Shown here: piece by piece, positions 9,643 through 18,136 of the stretch
Numbering within the stretch: position 1 is the stretch's first letter
Layout: each line of letters starts with the position of its first letter
NCBI GenBank assembly: GCA_024235675.1
Contig: JACKLZ010000004.1
Coordinates: 305,501 to 369,500, forward strand
Length of the DNA stretch: 64,000 bases
Direction: 5' to 3'
From: Zoogloeaceae bacterium
GTDB taxonomy: Bacteria; Pseudomonadota; Gammaproteobacteria; Burkholderiales; Rhodocyclaceae
The notes under the pieces: generated by a model
Told to the model about the DNA's origin: nothing
Database searches by the model: none
What the model saw: only the letters and a program-made list of their open reading frames with translations
Position numbers and translations under genes: made by a program

Positions 9643-9659
9643 ATATCAAGATATGATAT
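9643..9659. promoter_or_regulatory. Inverted repeat overlapping a likely -10 box of the bestrophin-like gene
   Basis: ATATCA-agata-TGATAT is a 6-bp inverted repeat in an AT-rich island of an otherwise GC-rich region. TATGAT at 9652-9657 is a good -10 match on the plus strand; no strong -35 precedes it, which fits an activator- or repressor-controlled promoter. The protein that binds is unknown. Confidence 0.4.
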
Positions 9660-9698
9660 TTTTCTGACCCCCAATACTTGCCAAGAAAGTGATTCGCC

Positions 9699-10610
9699 AT
9701 GATTGTCCGAAAGCGTCGTAGTGCTGTGGCATTGCTGTTTGCCGTGCACGGCTCTGTGTTGCCGCGGATCGCGCTGCATATCTTGTGTGCCGGGCTGTTT
9801 GGTGCGCTGGTGGCCGCTGTCGACCGGATCCACCTGGCGACGGTGGCGCAGTACACCACCAGTCCTTTCACCTTGCTCGGCATCGCGCTTTCCATTTTTC
9901 TCGGCTTTCGGAACAACGCGGCCTATGACCGGTGGTGGGAGGCGCGCAAGCAATGGGGGCAGATGGTCTATGAAGTGCGCAGCCTTGCGCGGGTAAGCGC
10001 GACATTGCTCGGGGAGAATGATGCGCTCCGGCGGGAGCTGTTGGACTGGGTCTCGGCTTATGCACATGCATTGAGAGGCTGTCTGCGACAACTGGACGTC
10101 AGCGATGCATTGCGCAGTGCCGTCGGCGAACGCCATGCGACGGCGGCCCTGGCAGGGCGGAACCCGGCGGACTACTGCATGCGTGAGATGGGGCGGGTTG
10201 TCGGCCGAGCGTTTCAGGCCGGTCGGGTTGATGGACAAGGGCTGCGGATCCTCGATGAACGACTGACCGGTCTGGCCAGTGTGCAGGCCGCCACCGAGCG
10301 GATCTGGAGCACGCCCTTGCCGTACGCCTATACCCTGCTGGTCCATCGCACGGCGTATCTCTATTGCTACCTGCTGCCATTTGGGCTGGTGGGGTCGATG
10401 GGCTGGTTTACCCCCCTGTTCACTGCGATCGTGGCTTACACTTTCTTTGGCCTTGATGCCTTGGCCGAGGAGCTTGAGCAGCCATTTGGCGAAACACCCA
10501 ATGCCCTGTCGCTCGATGCGCTGTGCCGTGTCGTCGACATTTCCATTGCCGAGGCTTTGGGCGAGCCGGCGCCTCTGCCCTTGCAGCCGGTGAATCATAT
10601 TCTGTTGTAG
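9699..10610 (+). CDS. Bestrophin-like anion channel family protein (UPF0187)
   Basis: A 303-residue inner membrane protein. It opens with the family pattern of a basic N-terminus, then two membrane segments (ALHILCAGLFGALVAAV and PFTLLGIALSIFLGFRNN), followed by AAYDRWWEARKQWG, the diagnostic FRNNxAYDRWWE stretch. Two further helices (YLYCYLLPFGLVGSMGWFTPL; AIVAYTFFGLDALAEEL) and EQPFGETPNALSLDALCR near the end match bacterial bestrophin homologues, which form pentameric channels. The ion carried by this one is not shown by sequence. It is a single gene with an AT-rich promoter region. Confidence 0.88.
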   Translation: MIVRKRRSAVALLFAVHGSVLPRIALHILCAGLFGALVAAVDRIHLATVAQYTTSPFTLLGIALSIFLGFRNNAAYDRWWEARKQWGQMVYEVRSLARVSATLLGENDALRRELLDWVSAYAHALRGCLRQLDVSDALRSAVGERHATAALAGRNPADYCMREMGRVVGRAFQAGRVDGQGLRILDERLTGLASVQAATERIWSTPLPYAYTLLVHRTAYLYCYLLPFGLVGSMGWFTPLFTAIVAYTFFGLDALAEELEQPFGETPNALSLDALCRVVDISIAEALGEPAPLPLQPVNHILL

Positions 10611-10655
10611 CGCCCCTGGACGTGTGCCGGGGCGGCTTGATCAAGGAGGTGGTCA

Positions 10656-11105
10656 ATGACCCCCGAACGCTATCTGGATGACTTCTCTGTCGGCGAGCGC
10701 TTTGTCTCGCCCGGCATCACCGTGACCGAGGCGGCGATCATCGAGTTTGCCAGCCAGTATGACCCGCAGGCCTTTCACCTGGACGTGAATGCGGCCGCCG
10801 AGTCGCTGTACGGCGGGCTGATCGCCAGTGGCTTTCAGACGCTGTCGCTGTCGTTCAGGCAGTTCATCCAGAGCGGCTTGCTGGCCGCCTGCAGCATGGG
10901 CTCGCCGGGGATCGACGAACTGCGCTGGCTGGCACCGGTGCGGCCGGGCGACACGCTGCACACCGAGGTGGTGGTGGTCGAGGTGACGCCCTCGCGCTCA
11001 AAGCCCGATCGCGGCATTCTCAAACTCAAGTACATGGCGGTGAATCAGCACGGCGATACGGTGCTGAGCTACTTGGTGAATCACTTCGTCAAGCGACGCA
11101 CCTAA
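10656..11105 (+). CDS. MaoC-like (R)-specific enoyl-CoA hydratase family protein
   Basis: A 149-residue single hot-dog domain protein. The sequence has the hydratase 2 pattern: YDPQAFHLD (Asp and His in catalytic-like positions) followed by YGGLIASGFQTLSLS. An excellent ribosome site (AAGGAGG) sits 6 bp before the ATG. MaoC proteins hydrate enoyl-CoA thioesters in fatty acid or polyhydroxyalkanoate metabolism, but many members are uncharacterised and the substrate cannot be read from sequence. It is downstream of the bestrophin-like gene by 45 bp and may be cotranscribed. Confidence 0.85.
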   Translation: MTPERYLDDFSVGERFVSPGITVTEAAIIEFASQYDPQAFHLDVNAAAESLYGGLIASGFQTLSLSFRQFIQSGLLAACSMGSPGIDELRWLAPVRPGDTLHTEVVVVEVTPSRSKPDRGILKLKYMAVNQHGDTVLSYLVNHFVKRRT

Positions 11106-11111
11106 ACCCGA

Positions 11112-11471
11112 TCAGGCGGTCATCAGGACGACGGCCAGCCCGAGCAGCGCGGCGATGGCCAGGATGAGCGCCCACTGGGTGTTGCGTTTCTGGCGGTCGA
11201 GCGTGGCGACGAGGCGCTGGTTTTGTTCGGCGAGCTGGGCGATGAGTTCGGAGCCTTGCTCGGCCTCTTGCGTGAGTTCGGCCACGCTGCGCTCCAGCGC
11301 GGTGAGCCGCGCGACCGGGTCGTCAATGACGGTGTCGGGGGCGGACTGCGCCTCTTCACGGGTTTTGGTGCGCTTCCATAGATCGCGCGCACCGCGGGCG
11401 ATACCGGGCGCGGCGGCGATGACTTCAGTCCAGGGGATGATCTTGGCGGCGGCGAGCCAGGGGATGGGCAT
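11112..11471 (-). CDS. Small coiled-coil protein with C-terminal membrane anchor
   Basis: 119 residues, family not recognised. The N-terminal ~45 residues are amphipathic, residues ~52-90 form a likely coiled coil (LTALERSVAELTQEAEQGSE onward, heptad-like Leu/Ala/Val spacing), and residues ~97-117 are a membrane helix (WALILAIAALLGLAVVLMT). A tail-anchored topology with a cytoplasmic coiled coil is the simplest model. It converges on the maoC-like gene with only 6 bp between stops. Unknown function. Confidence 0.6.
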   Translation of the reverse strand: MPIPWLAAAKIIPWTEVIAAAPGIARGARDLWKRTKTREEAQSAPDTVIDDPVARLTALERSVAELTQEAEQGSELIAQLAEQNQRLVATLDRQKRNTQWALILAIAALLGLAVVLMTA

Positions 11472-11518
11472 GGGGCGGCGCTCGGTGAGATAGACGCATG
11501 TGAGACCGCGAAATGCCT

Positions 11519-11549
11519 CCCCGGTTCCGGCGTGGCGCCGGAACCGGGG
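11519..11549. terminator. Perfect 14-bp hairpin, 3-nt loop
   Basis: CCCCGGTTCCGGCG, loop TGG, then the exact reverse complement. It lies downstream of valS on the minus strand and just before the 90-bp MITE-like element. It has no T-run, so it is not a classic intrinsic terminator; it may stop transcription weakly or protect the 3' end of the valS transcript. Confidence 0.5.
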
Positions 11550-11554
11550 GCTGG

Positions 11555-11644
11555 CTCAGAACGTGTGAATAAATCTACTGCGCGTGCCGATTGCTGCGTT
11601 GCTCACTCGGCCCTGCTCGCTACGATGTTTTCACAAGTTCTCAG
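11555..11644. mobile_element. 90-bp MITE-like element with 21-bp terminal inverted repeats
   Basis: The left end (11555-11575, CTCAGAACGTGTGAATAAATC) and the reverse complement of the right end (CTGAGAACTTGTGAAAACATC) agree at 17 of 21 positions. The interior has a smaller repeat, GCCGA...TCGGC. No coding capacity is visible. The right end covers the valS stop codon (complement of tca at 11641-11643). Structure and size fit a miniature inverted-repeat element or a REP-type repeat; no second copy was seen in this window. Confidence 0.5.
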
Positions 11645-14514
11645 GCGGCCGGCAGCTTGTCGAGTTGTGGCTTGAGCTTGGCGACGGTGTCGCGGAAGCC
11701 GGCCAGACGGGCGCGTTCCTGATCGACCACGGCAGCCGGGGCGCGGGCGACAAAGCTCTCGTTGGCGAGCTTGCCTTCGGCCTTGGCGATCTCGCCTTCG
11801 AGGCGGGAGATCTCCTTGGTGAGGCGTTCGCGCTCGGCGGCGATGTCGATCTCGACCTTGAGCATCAGCCGGAAGTCGCCGGCCACGGCCACCGGGGCCA
11901 GTTCGTCGGCGCTGATGTCGGTCACCACGCTCACCTCCGACAGCTTGGCCAGGCCGGCCAGGTAGGGCGCGTAGGCGGTCAGGGTGTCGGTGTTGCCGGC
12001 GGCGATCAGCGGCATGCGCTGGGCGGGGGAGATGTTCATCTCGCCACGCAGGTTGCGGCAGGCGTAGATCATGCCCTTGAGCTCGGCCACTTTCGCTTCG
12101 GCAGCTTCGTCGATGCGGCCCAGGTCGGCCTGCGGGTAGCGGGCGAGCATCAGCGACTCGGTGTCCTTGCGCTTGGCCATCGGCGCGACGGTCTGCCACA
12201 GCTCTTCGGTGATGAAGGGCATCACCGGGTGGGCGAGGCGCAGGACGGTTTCGAGCACACGCAGCAGGGTGCGGCGGGTGGCGCGTTGTTGCGCCTCGTT
12301 GCCGGTCTGGATCTGCACCTTGGCCAGCTCCAGATACCAGTCGCAGTACTCGTCCCAGACGAATTCGTAGATGGCTTTGGAGAGCAGGTCGAAGCGGTAG
12401 TCGGCAAAGTATTGCGCGATCTCGGCTTCGGTGCGCTGCAGCTTGGAGACGATCCAGCGGTCGGCGAAGGAGAAGTCGAGCTGGCTCGCGTCGCAGGCGA
12501 TGTCAGTGCCCAGACCGCAATCCTGGTCCTGGGTGTTCATCAGCACGAAGCGGGTGGCGTTCCACAGCTTGTTGCAGAAGTTGCGATAGCCCTCGCAGCG
12601 GGCGAGGTCGAACTTGATGTCGCGACCCGGGCTGGCCAGCGAGGCGAAGGTGAAGCGCAGGGCGTCTGTACCGAAGGCCTGGATGCCCTCGGGGAATTCC
12701 TTGCGGGTCTTCTTCTCGATGCTGGCGGCTTGCTTGGGGTTCATCAGGCCGAAGGTGCGTTTTTCGACGAGCTGGTCGAGTGAGATGCCGTCGATCAGGT
12801 CGATCGGGTCGAGCACGTTGCCCTTCGACTTGCTCATCTTCTGGCCTTCCGCATCGCGGATCAGGCCGTGCACATACACATGCTTGAAGGGGATCTTGCC
12901 GGTGATCTGCTGGGTCATCATCACCATGCGGGCGACCCAGAAGAAGATGATGTCGAAGCCGGTGACCAGCACGGTCGAGGGCAGGTAGAGGTCGAGCGCG
13001 TCGTTGGACTTTTCCGGCCATTCGGCGGTCCAGTCCAGCGTCGAGAAGGGCCACAGCGCGGAGGAGTACCAGGTGTCGAGCACGTCTTCGTCACGTGTGA
13101 GCGTACCGGTGTAGCCGTTGGCAGCGGCCAGCGCGATCGCGTCGGCCTCGCTGCGCGCAACCCACACGCGGCCATCGTCGCCGTACCAGGCGGGAATCTG
13201 GTGACCCCACCACAGCTGACGCGAGATGCACCAGTCCTGAATGTTGTTAAGCCACTGGTTGTAGGTGTTGACCCAGTTTTCGGGGTAGAACTTGATCTCG
13301 CCCGAGGCGACGCAGTCGAGCGCCTTCTGGGTGATGCTTTTGCCGTCATTGCCCGGCTTGGTCATGGCGACGAACCATTGGTCGGTGAGCATGGGCTCGA
13401 TGACCACATTGGTGCGATCGCCGCGCGGCACTTTCAGCTTGTGCGCTTCGGTTTCAATCAGCACGCCGGCGGCTTCAAGATCGGCCACCACGGCAGTGCG
13501 CGCAGCGAAGCGGTCCAGCCCGGCGACATTGGTAGGTAACGGCTCGCTTTGCTTGGCTGCGCCGCGAGTGTCGAAAACTTCCGCACTGGCCGGCACGGTG
13601 CCGTCCAGATTGAGGATGACGATCATGTCCAGGCCGTGACGCTGGCCGACGGCGTAGTCGTTGAAGTCGTGTGCCGGGGTGACCTTGACGCAGCCGGTAC
13701 CGAACTCGCGGTCGACATAGTCGTCGGCGATGATCGGGATGTCGCGCTCGGTCAGCGGCAGACGCACGGTCTTGCCGATGAGGTGGGTGTAGCGCTCGTC
13801 TTCGGGGTGCACCATCACGGCGACGTCGCCGAGCATGGTTTCAGGCCGGGTGGTGGCGACCGTGAGGCCGGTCAGCTCGCCGATGGGGCCGTCGGTGAAG
13901 GGGTAGCGGATGTGCCACAGCTTGCCGTCTTCTTCTTCCTGCACCACTTCGAGGTCAGACACTGCGGTGCCTAGCTTCGGGTCCCAGTTGACCAGGCGCT
14001 TGCCGCGGTAGATCAGGCCCTCGTTGAACAGGCGGACGAAGGTTTCGGTGACGGTGGTGGACAGGCCGGCATCCATGGTGAAGCGCTCGCGCTTCCAGTC
14101 GGGGCTGGTGCCGAGGCGGCGCATCTGGCCGGTGATGGAGCCGCCGGAGTACTCCTTCCACTCCCACACTTTTTCGAGAAACTTCTCGCGGCCGAGCTCA
14201 TGGCGGCTGACGCCCTGCGCGTCGAGCTGGCGTTCGACAACGATCTGGGTGGCGATGCCGGCGTGGTCGGTGCCGGGCTGCCACAGCGTGTTGTCGCCGC
14301 GCATGCGGTGATAGCGGGTGAGCGCATCCATGAGGGTCTGGTTGAAACCATGACCCATGTGCAGCGTGCCGGTGACGTTCGGCGGCGGCAACAGGATGCA
14401 GAAAGCGTTGGTGTTGCTGGTGTCGAGGCCGGCGTCAAAATAGCCGCGTGACTCCCAGTCGGGGTACCAGCGGCGTTCGATCTCCGCAGGCTCAAAACTC
14501 TTGGCCAGTTCCAT
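11641..14514 (-). CDS. valS: Valyl-tRNA synthetase
   Basis: 957 residues, normal for bacterial ValRS. The class I signatures are clear: HIGH-type HMGH within PPPNVTGTLHMGHG near residue 45, and KMSKS in QKMSKSKGN in the second half. The editing domain lies between (TTRPETMLGD, DVAVMVHPEDERY), and the protein ends in the tRNA-binding arm, a coiled coil (ERERLTKEISRLEGEIAKAE). The start at 14514 (MELAKSF) is chosen because an ATG seven codons upstream has no homologous extension. It attaches valine to tRNA-Val in the cytoplasm. Upstream are a small unknown gene, holC and pepA; the stop lies inside a MITE-like repeat. Confidence 0.97.
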   Translation of the reverse strand: MELAKSFEPAEIERRWYPDWESRGYFDAGLDTSNTNAFCILLPPPNVTGTLHMGHGFNQTLMDALTRYHRMRGDNTLWQPGTDHAGIATQIVVERQLDAQGVSRHELGREKFLEKVWEWKEYSGGSITGQMRRLGTSPDWKRERFTMDAGLSTTVTETFVRLFNEGLIYRGKRLVNWDPKLGTAVSDLEVVQEEEDGKLWHIRYPFTDGPIGELTGLTVATTRPETMLGDVAVMVHPEDERYTHLIGKTVRLPLTERDIPIIADDYVDREFGTGCVKVTPAHDFNDYAVGQRHGLDMIVILNLDGTVPASAEVFDTRGAAKQSEPLPTNVAGLDRFAARTAVVADLEAAGVLIETEAHKLKVPRGDRTNVVIEPMLTDQWFVAMTKPGNDGKSITQKALDCVASGEIKFYPENWVNTYNQWLNNIQDWCISRQLWWGHQIPAWYGDDGRVWVARSEADAIALAAANGYTGTLTRDEDVLDTWYSSALWPFSTLDWTAEWPEKSNDALDLYLPSTVLVTGFDIIFFWVARMVMMTQQITGKIPFKHVYVHGLIRDAEGQKMSKSKGNVLDPIDLIDGISLDQLVEKRTFGLMNPKQAASIEKKTRKEFPEGIQAFGTDALRFTFASLASPGRDIKFDLARCEGYRNFCNKLWNATRFVLMNTQDQDCGLGTDIACDASQLDFSFADRWIVSKLQRTEAEIAQYFADYRFDLLSKAIYEFVWDEYCDWYLELAKVQIQTGNEAQQRATRRTLLRVLETVLRLAHPVMPFITEELWQTVAPMAKRKDTESLMLARYPQADLGRIDEAAEAKVAELKGMIYACRNLRGEMNISPAQRMPLIAAGNTDTLTAYAPYLAGLAKLSEVSVVTDISADELAPVAVAGDFRLMLKVEIDIAAERERLTKEISRLEGEIAKAEGKLANESFVARAPAAVVDQERARLAGFRDTVAKLKPQLDKLPAA

Positions 14515-14598
14515 GGTGTTCCGTAAGCGTGGCAATGGGGGCGAATCCGCGATTATAGCGGATGGCAGCCGCGCTGACCGGCGCTGGCGCGGGGGAGA

Positions 14599-15018
14599 TC
14601 AGCGATTGCGCGGATCGTTGGCGTCGAGCAGTTCGGAGATTTCCTGCGAGATATCGGCCAGCAAGGTGGCGCGGGCGCGGGCGTGGATCTGATTGAGGAT
14701 GCGGTTGCGGGCCTGTTCGAGCTCTTCGGCCAGTACTTGCGGTAGCTCGTTGCTGAGCCATTCGTCGATGCGCCGGTTGAGCGTGGCGTCGAGGTCGATG
14801 AGCTGTTCGACAAAGCCGGCCGGCGGGGCGGGCGCGTCGAGGACGGCGCCGGTGAGCACCGGAATGTCGTCGTCCTCGATCTGTTCGGTGAGCACCGGGA
14901 TGTCGGTGTCCGGACCGGGGGCGCGGTGGCGTTTGAGCAGCGCGTCGGCCTTGTCGAGCAGGCGGTCGGCCTCTTCGGTTTCGGGCAGGATGATGAACGG
15001 ATCCCTGGACTCGAACAT
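14599..15018 (-). CDS. Small acidic protein between holC and valS
   Basis: 139 residues, no named family that I can assign. The N-terminus (MFESRDPFIILPETEEADRL) is followed by a Pro/Asp-rich linker with a repeated DIPVLT (about residues 40-45 and 51-56), then a helical, charged C-terminal half (about 70-139) likely to form a helical bundle or coiled coil. It starts 1 bp after the holC stop and ends 84 bp before valS, so it is almost certainly cotranscribed. Its position suggests a housekeeping role conserved in betaproteobacteria, but no function is shown. Confidence 0.7.
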   Translation of the reverse strand: MFESRDPFIILPETEEADRLLDKADALLKRHRAPGPDTDIPVLTEQIEDDDIPVLTGAVLDAPAPPAGFVEQLIDLDATLNRRIDEWLSNELPQVLAEELEQARNRILNQIHARARATLLADISQEISELLDANDPRNR

Positions 15019-15019
15019 G

Positions 15020-15448
15020 TCAGCTCGCCGCCGTGTTGTGGGCCGAGGGGGTGTGCCCCTCGCTGGCGTAGTGGCGCCAGCGATTGCGCGCGGGTACTTT
15101 CAGGGATTCATCGGTGCCGACCACTTCAACCACCATCTTGAAGCGCGCGTAGTCGGGCGGCACCTCGGCGGCGAGGTTGATCAGCACGTCGTCGTGCGGC
15201 CAGCCTTCGGCGGGCGGTGCGTCACCCAGGGTAATCGGCGTTTCGGCCGCCAGCGGTGAGCTGAAGTGGGTGTGCGGCAGAAAGTCGGTGGCCGGACGGC
15301 TCCACAGCATCTGGTCGAACTGGTGTGCGACGGCGTCGTCGGGCAGCAGCACCGACACCTTGCGGCCCGAGCGGAAGGCCCGTACCGCAAGGTGGCAGGT
15401 GACGCCGAGCAGGTCCTCGGCGTTGTGATAGAAGTGGATGTCGGTCAC
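15020..15448 (-). CDS. holC: DNA polymerase III chi subunit
   Basis: 142 residues, starting with GTG at 15448, seven bases after the pepA stop. The opening MTDIHFYHNAEDLLGVTCHL and the segment GRKVSVLLPDDAVAHQFDQMLW are typical of HolC, as is the C-terminal FKMVVEVVG. Chi links the clamp loader to single-stranded DNA-binding protein at the replication fork. The order pepA-holC-(small gene)-valS is the common proteobacterial arrangement. Confidence 0.95.
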   Translation of the reverse strand: MTDIHFYHNAEDLLGVTCHLAVRAFRSGRKVSVLLPDDAVAHQFDQMLWSRPATDFLPHTHFSSPLAAETPITLGDAPPAEGWPHDDVLINLAAEVPPDYARFKMVVEVVGTDESLKVPARNRWRHYASEGHTPSAHNTAAS

Positions 15449-15455
15449 GCCGGTC

Positions 15456-16949
15456 TCAGAGCTGGCCTGCGCGCGCGATCAGGAACTCGGTCAGCAGCGG
15501 CACCGGACGGCCCGTGGCGCCTTTGGCGTCGCCCGAGATCCAGGCAGTGCCGGCGATGTCGAGGTGCGCCCAGGTGTAGGCCTTGGTAAAGCGCGACAGG
15601 AAGGCCGCCGCGGTGATGGTGCCGCCGTAGCGCCCGCCGATGTTGGCCAGGTCGGCGAAGTTGCTCTTGAGCAGTTCGTTGTAGTCGTCCCACAGCGGCA
15701 GTTGCCACACGCGGTCGCCAGTGCTCTGGCCGTGATCGGTCAGTTCGCGGGCGAGGGCGTCGTCGGGGCTGAGCAAGCCGCTGGGAATCTTGCCCAGGGC
15801 CACCACGCAGGCGCCGGTGAGGGTGGCGATGTCGATCACGCAGGCGGGCTTGAAGCGTTCGGCGTAGGTCAGCGCGTCGCACAGAATGAGGCGGCCTTCG
15901 GCGTCGGTGTTGAGGATCTCGATGGTCAGGCCCGACATGGAGGTGACCACGTCGCCCGGCCGGGTGGCGTTGCTGCCCGGCATGTTTTCGGTGGCCGGCA
16001 CGACGCCGATGACGTTGATCGGCAGATCGAGCTGGGCGACGGCCTGCAGCGTGCCGAACACGCTGGCTGCGCCGCACATGTCGTACTTCATCTCGTCCAT
16101 TTCGGCAGACGGCTTGAGCGAGATGCCGCCGGTGTCAAAGGTGACGCCCTTGCCAACCAGCACGATCGGCGCGTCGTCAGCCTTGCCGCCGCGGTGCTCC
16201 ATGATGATGAATTTCGGGGGCTGTTCGGCACCCTGGGCCACGGCGAGCAGTGCGCCCATGCCCAGTTTGCTCATCTGCGCCTTGTCGAGCACCGTGACCT
16301 TGAGCTTGTGATCCTTGCCAAGCTTCTTGGCGGTGTTGGCCAGATAGCTTGGCGAGCAGACGTTGGGCGGCAGGTTGCCCAGATCGCGGGCCAGCGCCAT
16401 GCCCTCGGCAATGGCCAGGCCTTGCGCCACGGCCGTGGTCAGCGCCTTGGACGACTTGCCGGGGATCAGAAACTGGATTTTCTTGATGCCGCGCTTGGCG
16501 CTTTCGTCGGCGCCTTTTTTCGGGGCATCGAAGCGATAGGCTGCTGCCGCGACGACACGTGCTGCCTGACGCAGCCGCCAGGCCAGATCGCGGTTGGGGA
16601 CTTCGGCTTCGGCCAGGCACACGCTGGCTTCCTTGCCGCGCAGGCCGGCCAGCGCCTTGCCCGCGGCGTTCAGCGCGTCGCGGTAGGCCTTGTCGTTGAG
16701 TTCGTCCAGCGCGCCCAGGCTGACCACCACCACGCGCTCGGCGTCGATACCCGGCAGCACGGGCAGCATCAGGGTGGCGCCGGCCTTGTCGTCGAGGTCG
16801 CCCCGCGTGAGCAGTGCGCTCAGGGCGCCGCCGCTGGCTTGATCCACTGCCTCGGCCGACGGCGTGAGGCGCTCTTCGGTGTAGGCGCCGACCACGATGC
16901 ACGCGCGCTTGAGTTTTTCAGGGGATCCGGTCTTTATGGTAAATTCCAC
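15456..16949 (-). CDS. pepA: Leucyl aminopeptidase
   Basis: 497 residues, M17 family. The C-terminal catalytic domain shows the diagnostic NTDAEGRL motif (near residue 345) and the metal-binding segments VGKGVTFDTGG and KYDMCGAASVFGT. The start is GTG at 16949 with AGGAAT upstream. It is a cytoplasmic dinuclear-metal aminopeptidase; E. coli PepA also binds DNA in site-specific recombination and carAB control, but that second role cannot be inferred here. The gene is divergent from lptF, with 104 bp between starts. Confidence 0.96.
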   Translation of the reverse strand: MEFTIKTGSPEKLKRACIVVGAYTEERLTPSAEAVDQASGGALSALLTRGDLDDKAGATLMLPVLPGIDAERVVVVSLGALDELNDKAYRDALNAAGKALAGLRGKEASVCLAEAEVPNRDLAWRLRQAARVVAAAAYRFDAPKKGADESAKRGIKKIQFLIPGKSSKALTTAVAQGLAIAEGMALARDLGNLPPNVCSPSYLANTAKKLGKDHKLKVTVLDKAQMSKLGMGALLAVAQGAEQPPKFIIMEHRGGKADDAPIVLVGKGVTFDTGGISLKPSAEMDEMKYDMCGAASVFGTLQAVAQLDLPINVIGVVPATENMPGSNATRPGDVVTSMSGLTIEILNTDAEGRLILCDALTYAERFKPACVIDIATLTGACVVALGKIPSGLLSPDDALARELTDHGQSTGDRVWQLPLWDDYNELLKSNFADLANIGGRYGGTITAAAFLSRFTKAYTWAHLDIAGTAWISGDAKGATGRPVPLLTEFLIARAGQL

Positions 16950-17053
16950 GGGCTATTCCTTTAAGGCGACGTCTCGGTCAGAGTGGCAACGATTATGGCC
17001 TCTCCGCAATACGCCGTCAAAATGCCCCCCATCATTCAGCCGTCATTAGCGCA

Positions 17054-18136
17054 ATGATCTTTCTGCGCGCCGCTCAGCGCGAATTCGCCAACACTGCCAT
17101 GGCGGTGTTTGTTGCCCTGTTTGCCATTCTGGTGACCACGGTCCTGATCCGTTTGCTTGGCCAGGCGGCGGGTGGGCGTGTGCCTTCCGATGCCGTGCTG
17201 GCGCTGATCGGCTTTGGTGCCCTGGCGCAGTTGCCCATCGTGCTGTCGTTGACGGTCTTCATCGCCGTCTTGATGAGCCTGTCGCGCAGTTATCGCGACT
17301 CCGAAATGGTGGTGTGGTTCGCCGCGGGCGTGCCGCTGACCCGCTGGATCTCGCCGGTGCTGCGCTTTGCCGTGCCGGTGGCGGTGGTCATCGGCGGTGT
17401 CACCCTGGTGCTGGCGCCCTGGGCGCAATACAAGAGCGTGGAGTACAAGGAACGGCTGAACAATCAGGATGACGCGGCGCGCGTTGCGCCGGGCGTGTTT
17501 CGCGAATCGGCGGGTGCACGGCGGGTGTTTTTCGTCGAAGTGGGCGCTGGCGAGGACGGCCGGGTGCGCAATGTGTTTGTCAGCTCGGTGCAGGAAGGCA
17601 AACTGGGCGTGATGGTGGCTGAAGAGGGCTATCTGCGCACTGGCGACAACGGTGAGCGCTTTGTGGTGCTGGAGCGTGGCCGGCGCTATGACGGCACCCC
17701 GGGCTCACCCGATTACCGCGTGATGCAGTTCGATCGCTATACCTTGCAAATGGCCGCGCAAGGCGCCAAGGACGTGCCGGTGCGCAACCGGATGCTGCCT
17801 TTGCAAACGCTGCTGGATGATCCGAACCCCGCCAACCTCGGCGAGCTGGCATCGCGAGTCGGTTTGCCGGTGGCGTCGTTGATTCTGGCACTGCTGGCGA
17901 TCCCGCTGTCTTTCGTGAACCCGCGGGCCGGGCGCACCAACAATCTGATCGTGGCCATCCTGACCTACCTGATCTACAGCAATGCGATCAGCGTCAGTCA
18001 GGCCTGGATCGCGCAGGGCAAAGTGAGCTTTGTGGTGGGCGTCATGGCGCCCCATCTGGTGATGGTCGTAGTGCTGGCAGCTTTGTTTTATCGCCGTCTG
18101 GCGGTGTATTCGATCTGGCGGAGGCGGCCGGCCTGA
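17054..18136 (+). CDS. lptF: LPS export ABC transporter permease LptF
   Basis: 360 residues with three membrane helices at each end and a central periplasmic beta-jellyroll (about 120-260). The opening REFANTAMAVFVALFAILVTT and LSRSYRDSEMVVWFAAGVPLTRW match YjgP/YjgQ proteins. LptF pairs with LptG and LptB to extract lipopolysaccharide from the inner membrane and hand it to the periplasmic bridge. The stop overlaps the lptG start (TGATG), so the two are coupled. Standard order next to pepA supports the assignment. Confidence 0.95.
   Translation: MIFLRAAQREFANTAMAVFVALFAILVTTVLIRLLGQAAGGRVPSDAVLALIGFGALAQLPIVLSLTVFIAVLMSLSRSYRDSEMVVWFAAGVPLTRWISPVLRFAVPVAVVIGGVTLVLAPWAQYKSVEYKERLNNQDDAARVAPGVFRESAGARRVFFVEVGAGEDGRVRNVFVSSVQEGKLGVMVAEEGYLRTGDNGERFVVLERGRRYDGTPGSPDYRVMQFDRYTLQMAAQGAKDVPVRNRMLPLQTLLDDPNPANLGELASRVGLPVASLILALLAIPLSFVNPRAGRTNNLIVAILTYLIYSNAISVSQAWIAQGKVSFVVGVMAPHLVMVVVLAALFYRRLAVYSIWRRRPA

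Noticed and set aside
10636..10643. TTGATCAA near the maoC-like gene as an FNR site
   Set aside because: The four-base spacer of the FNR consensus is missing, and it overlaps the ribosome binding region.
11584..12783. 399-codon open frame opposite valS
   Set aside because: Antisense shadow; the minus strand encodes a complete ValRS here.
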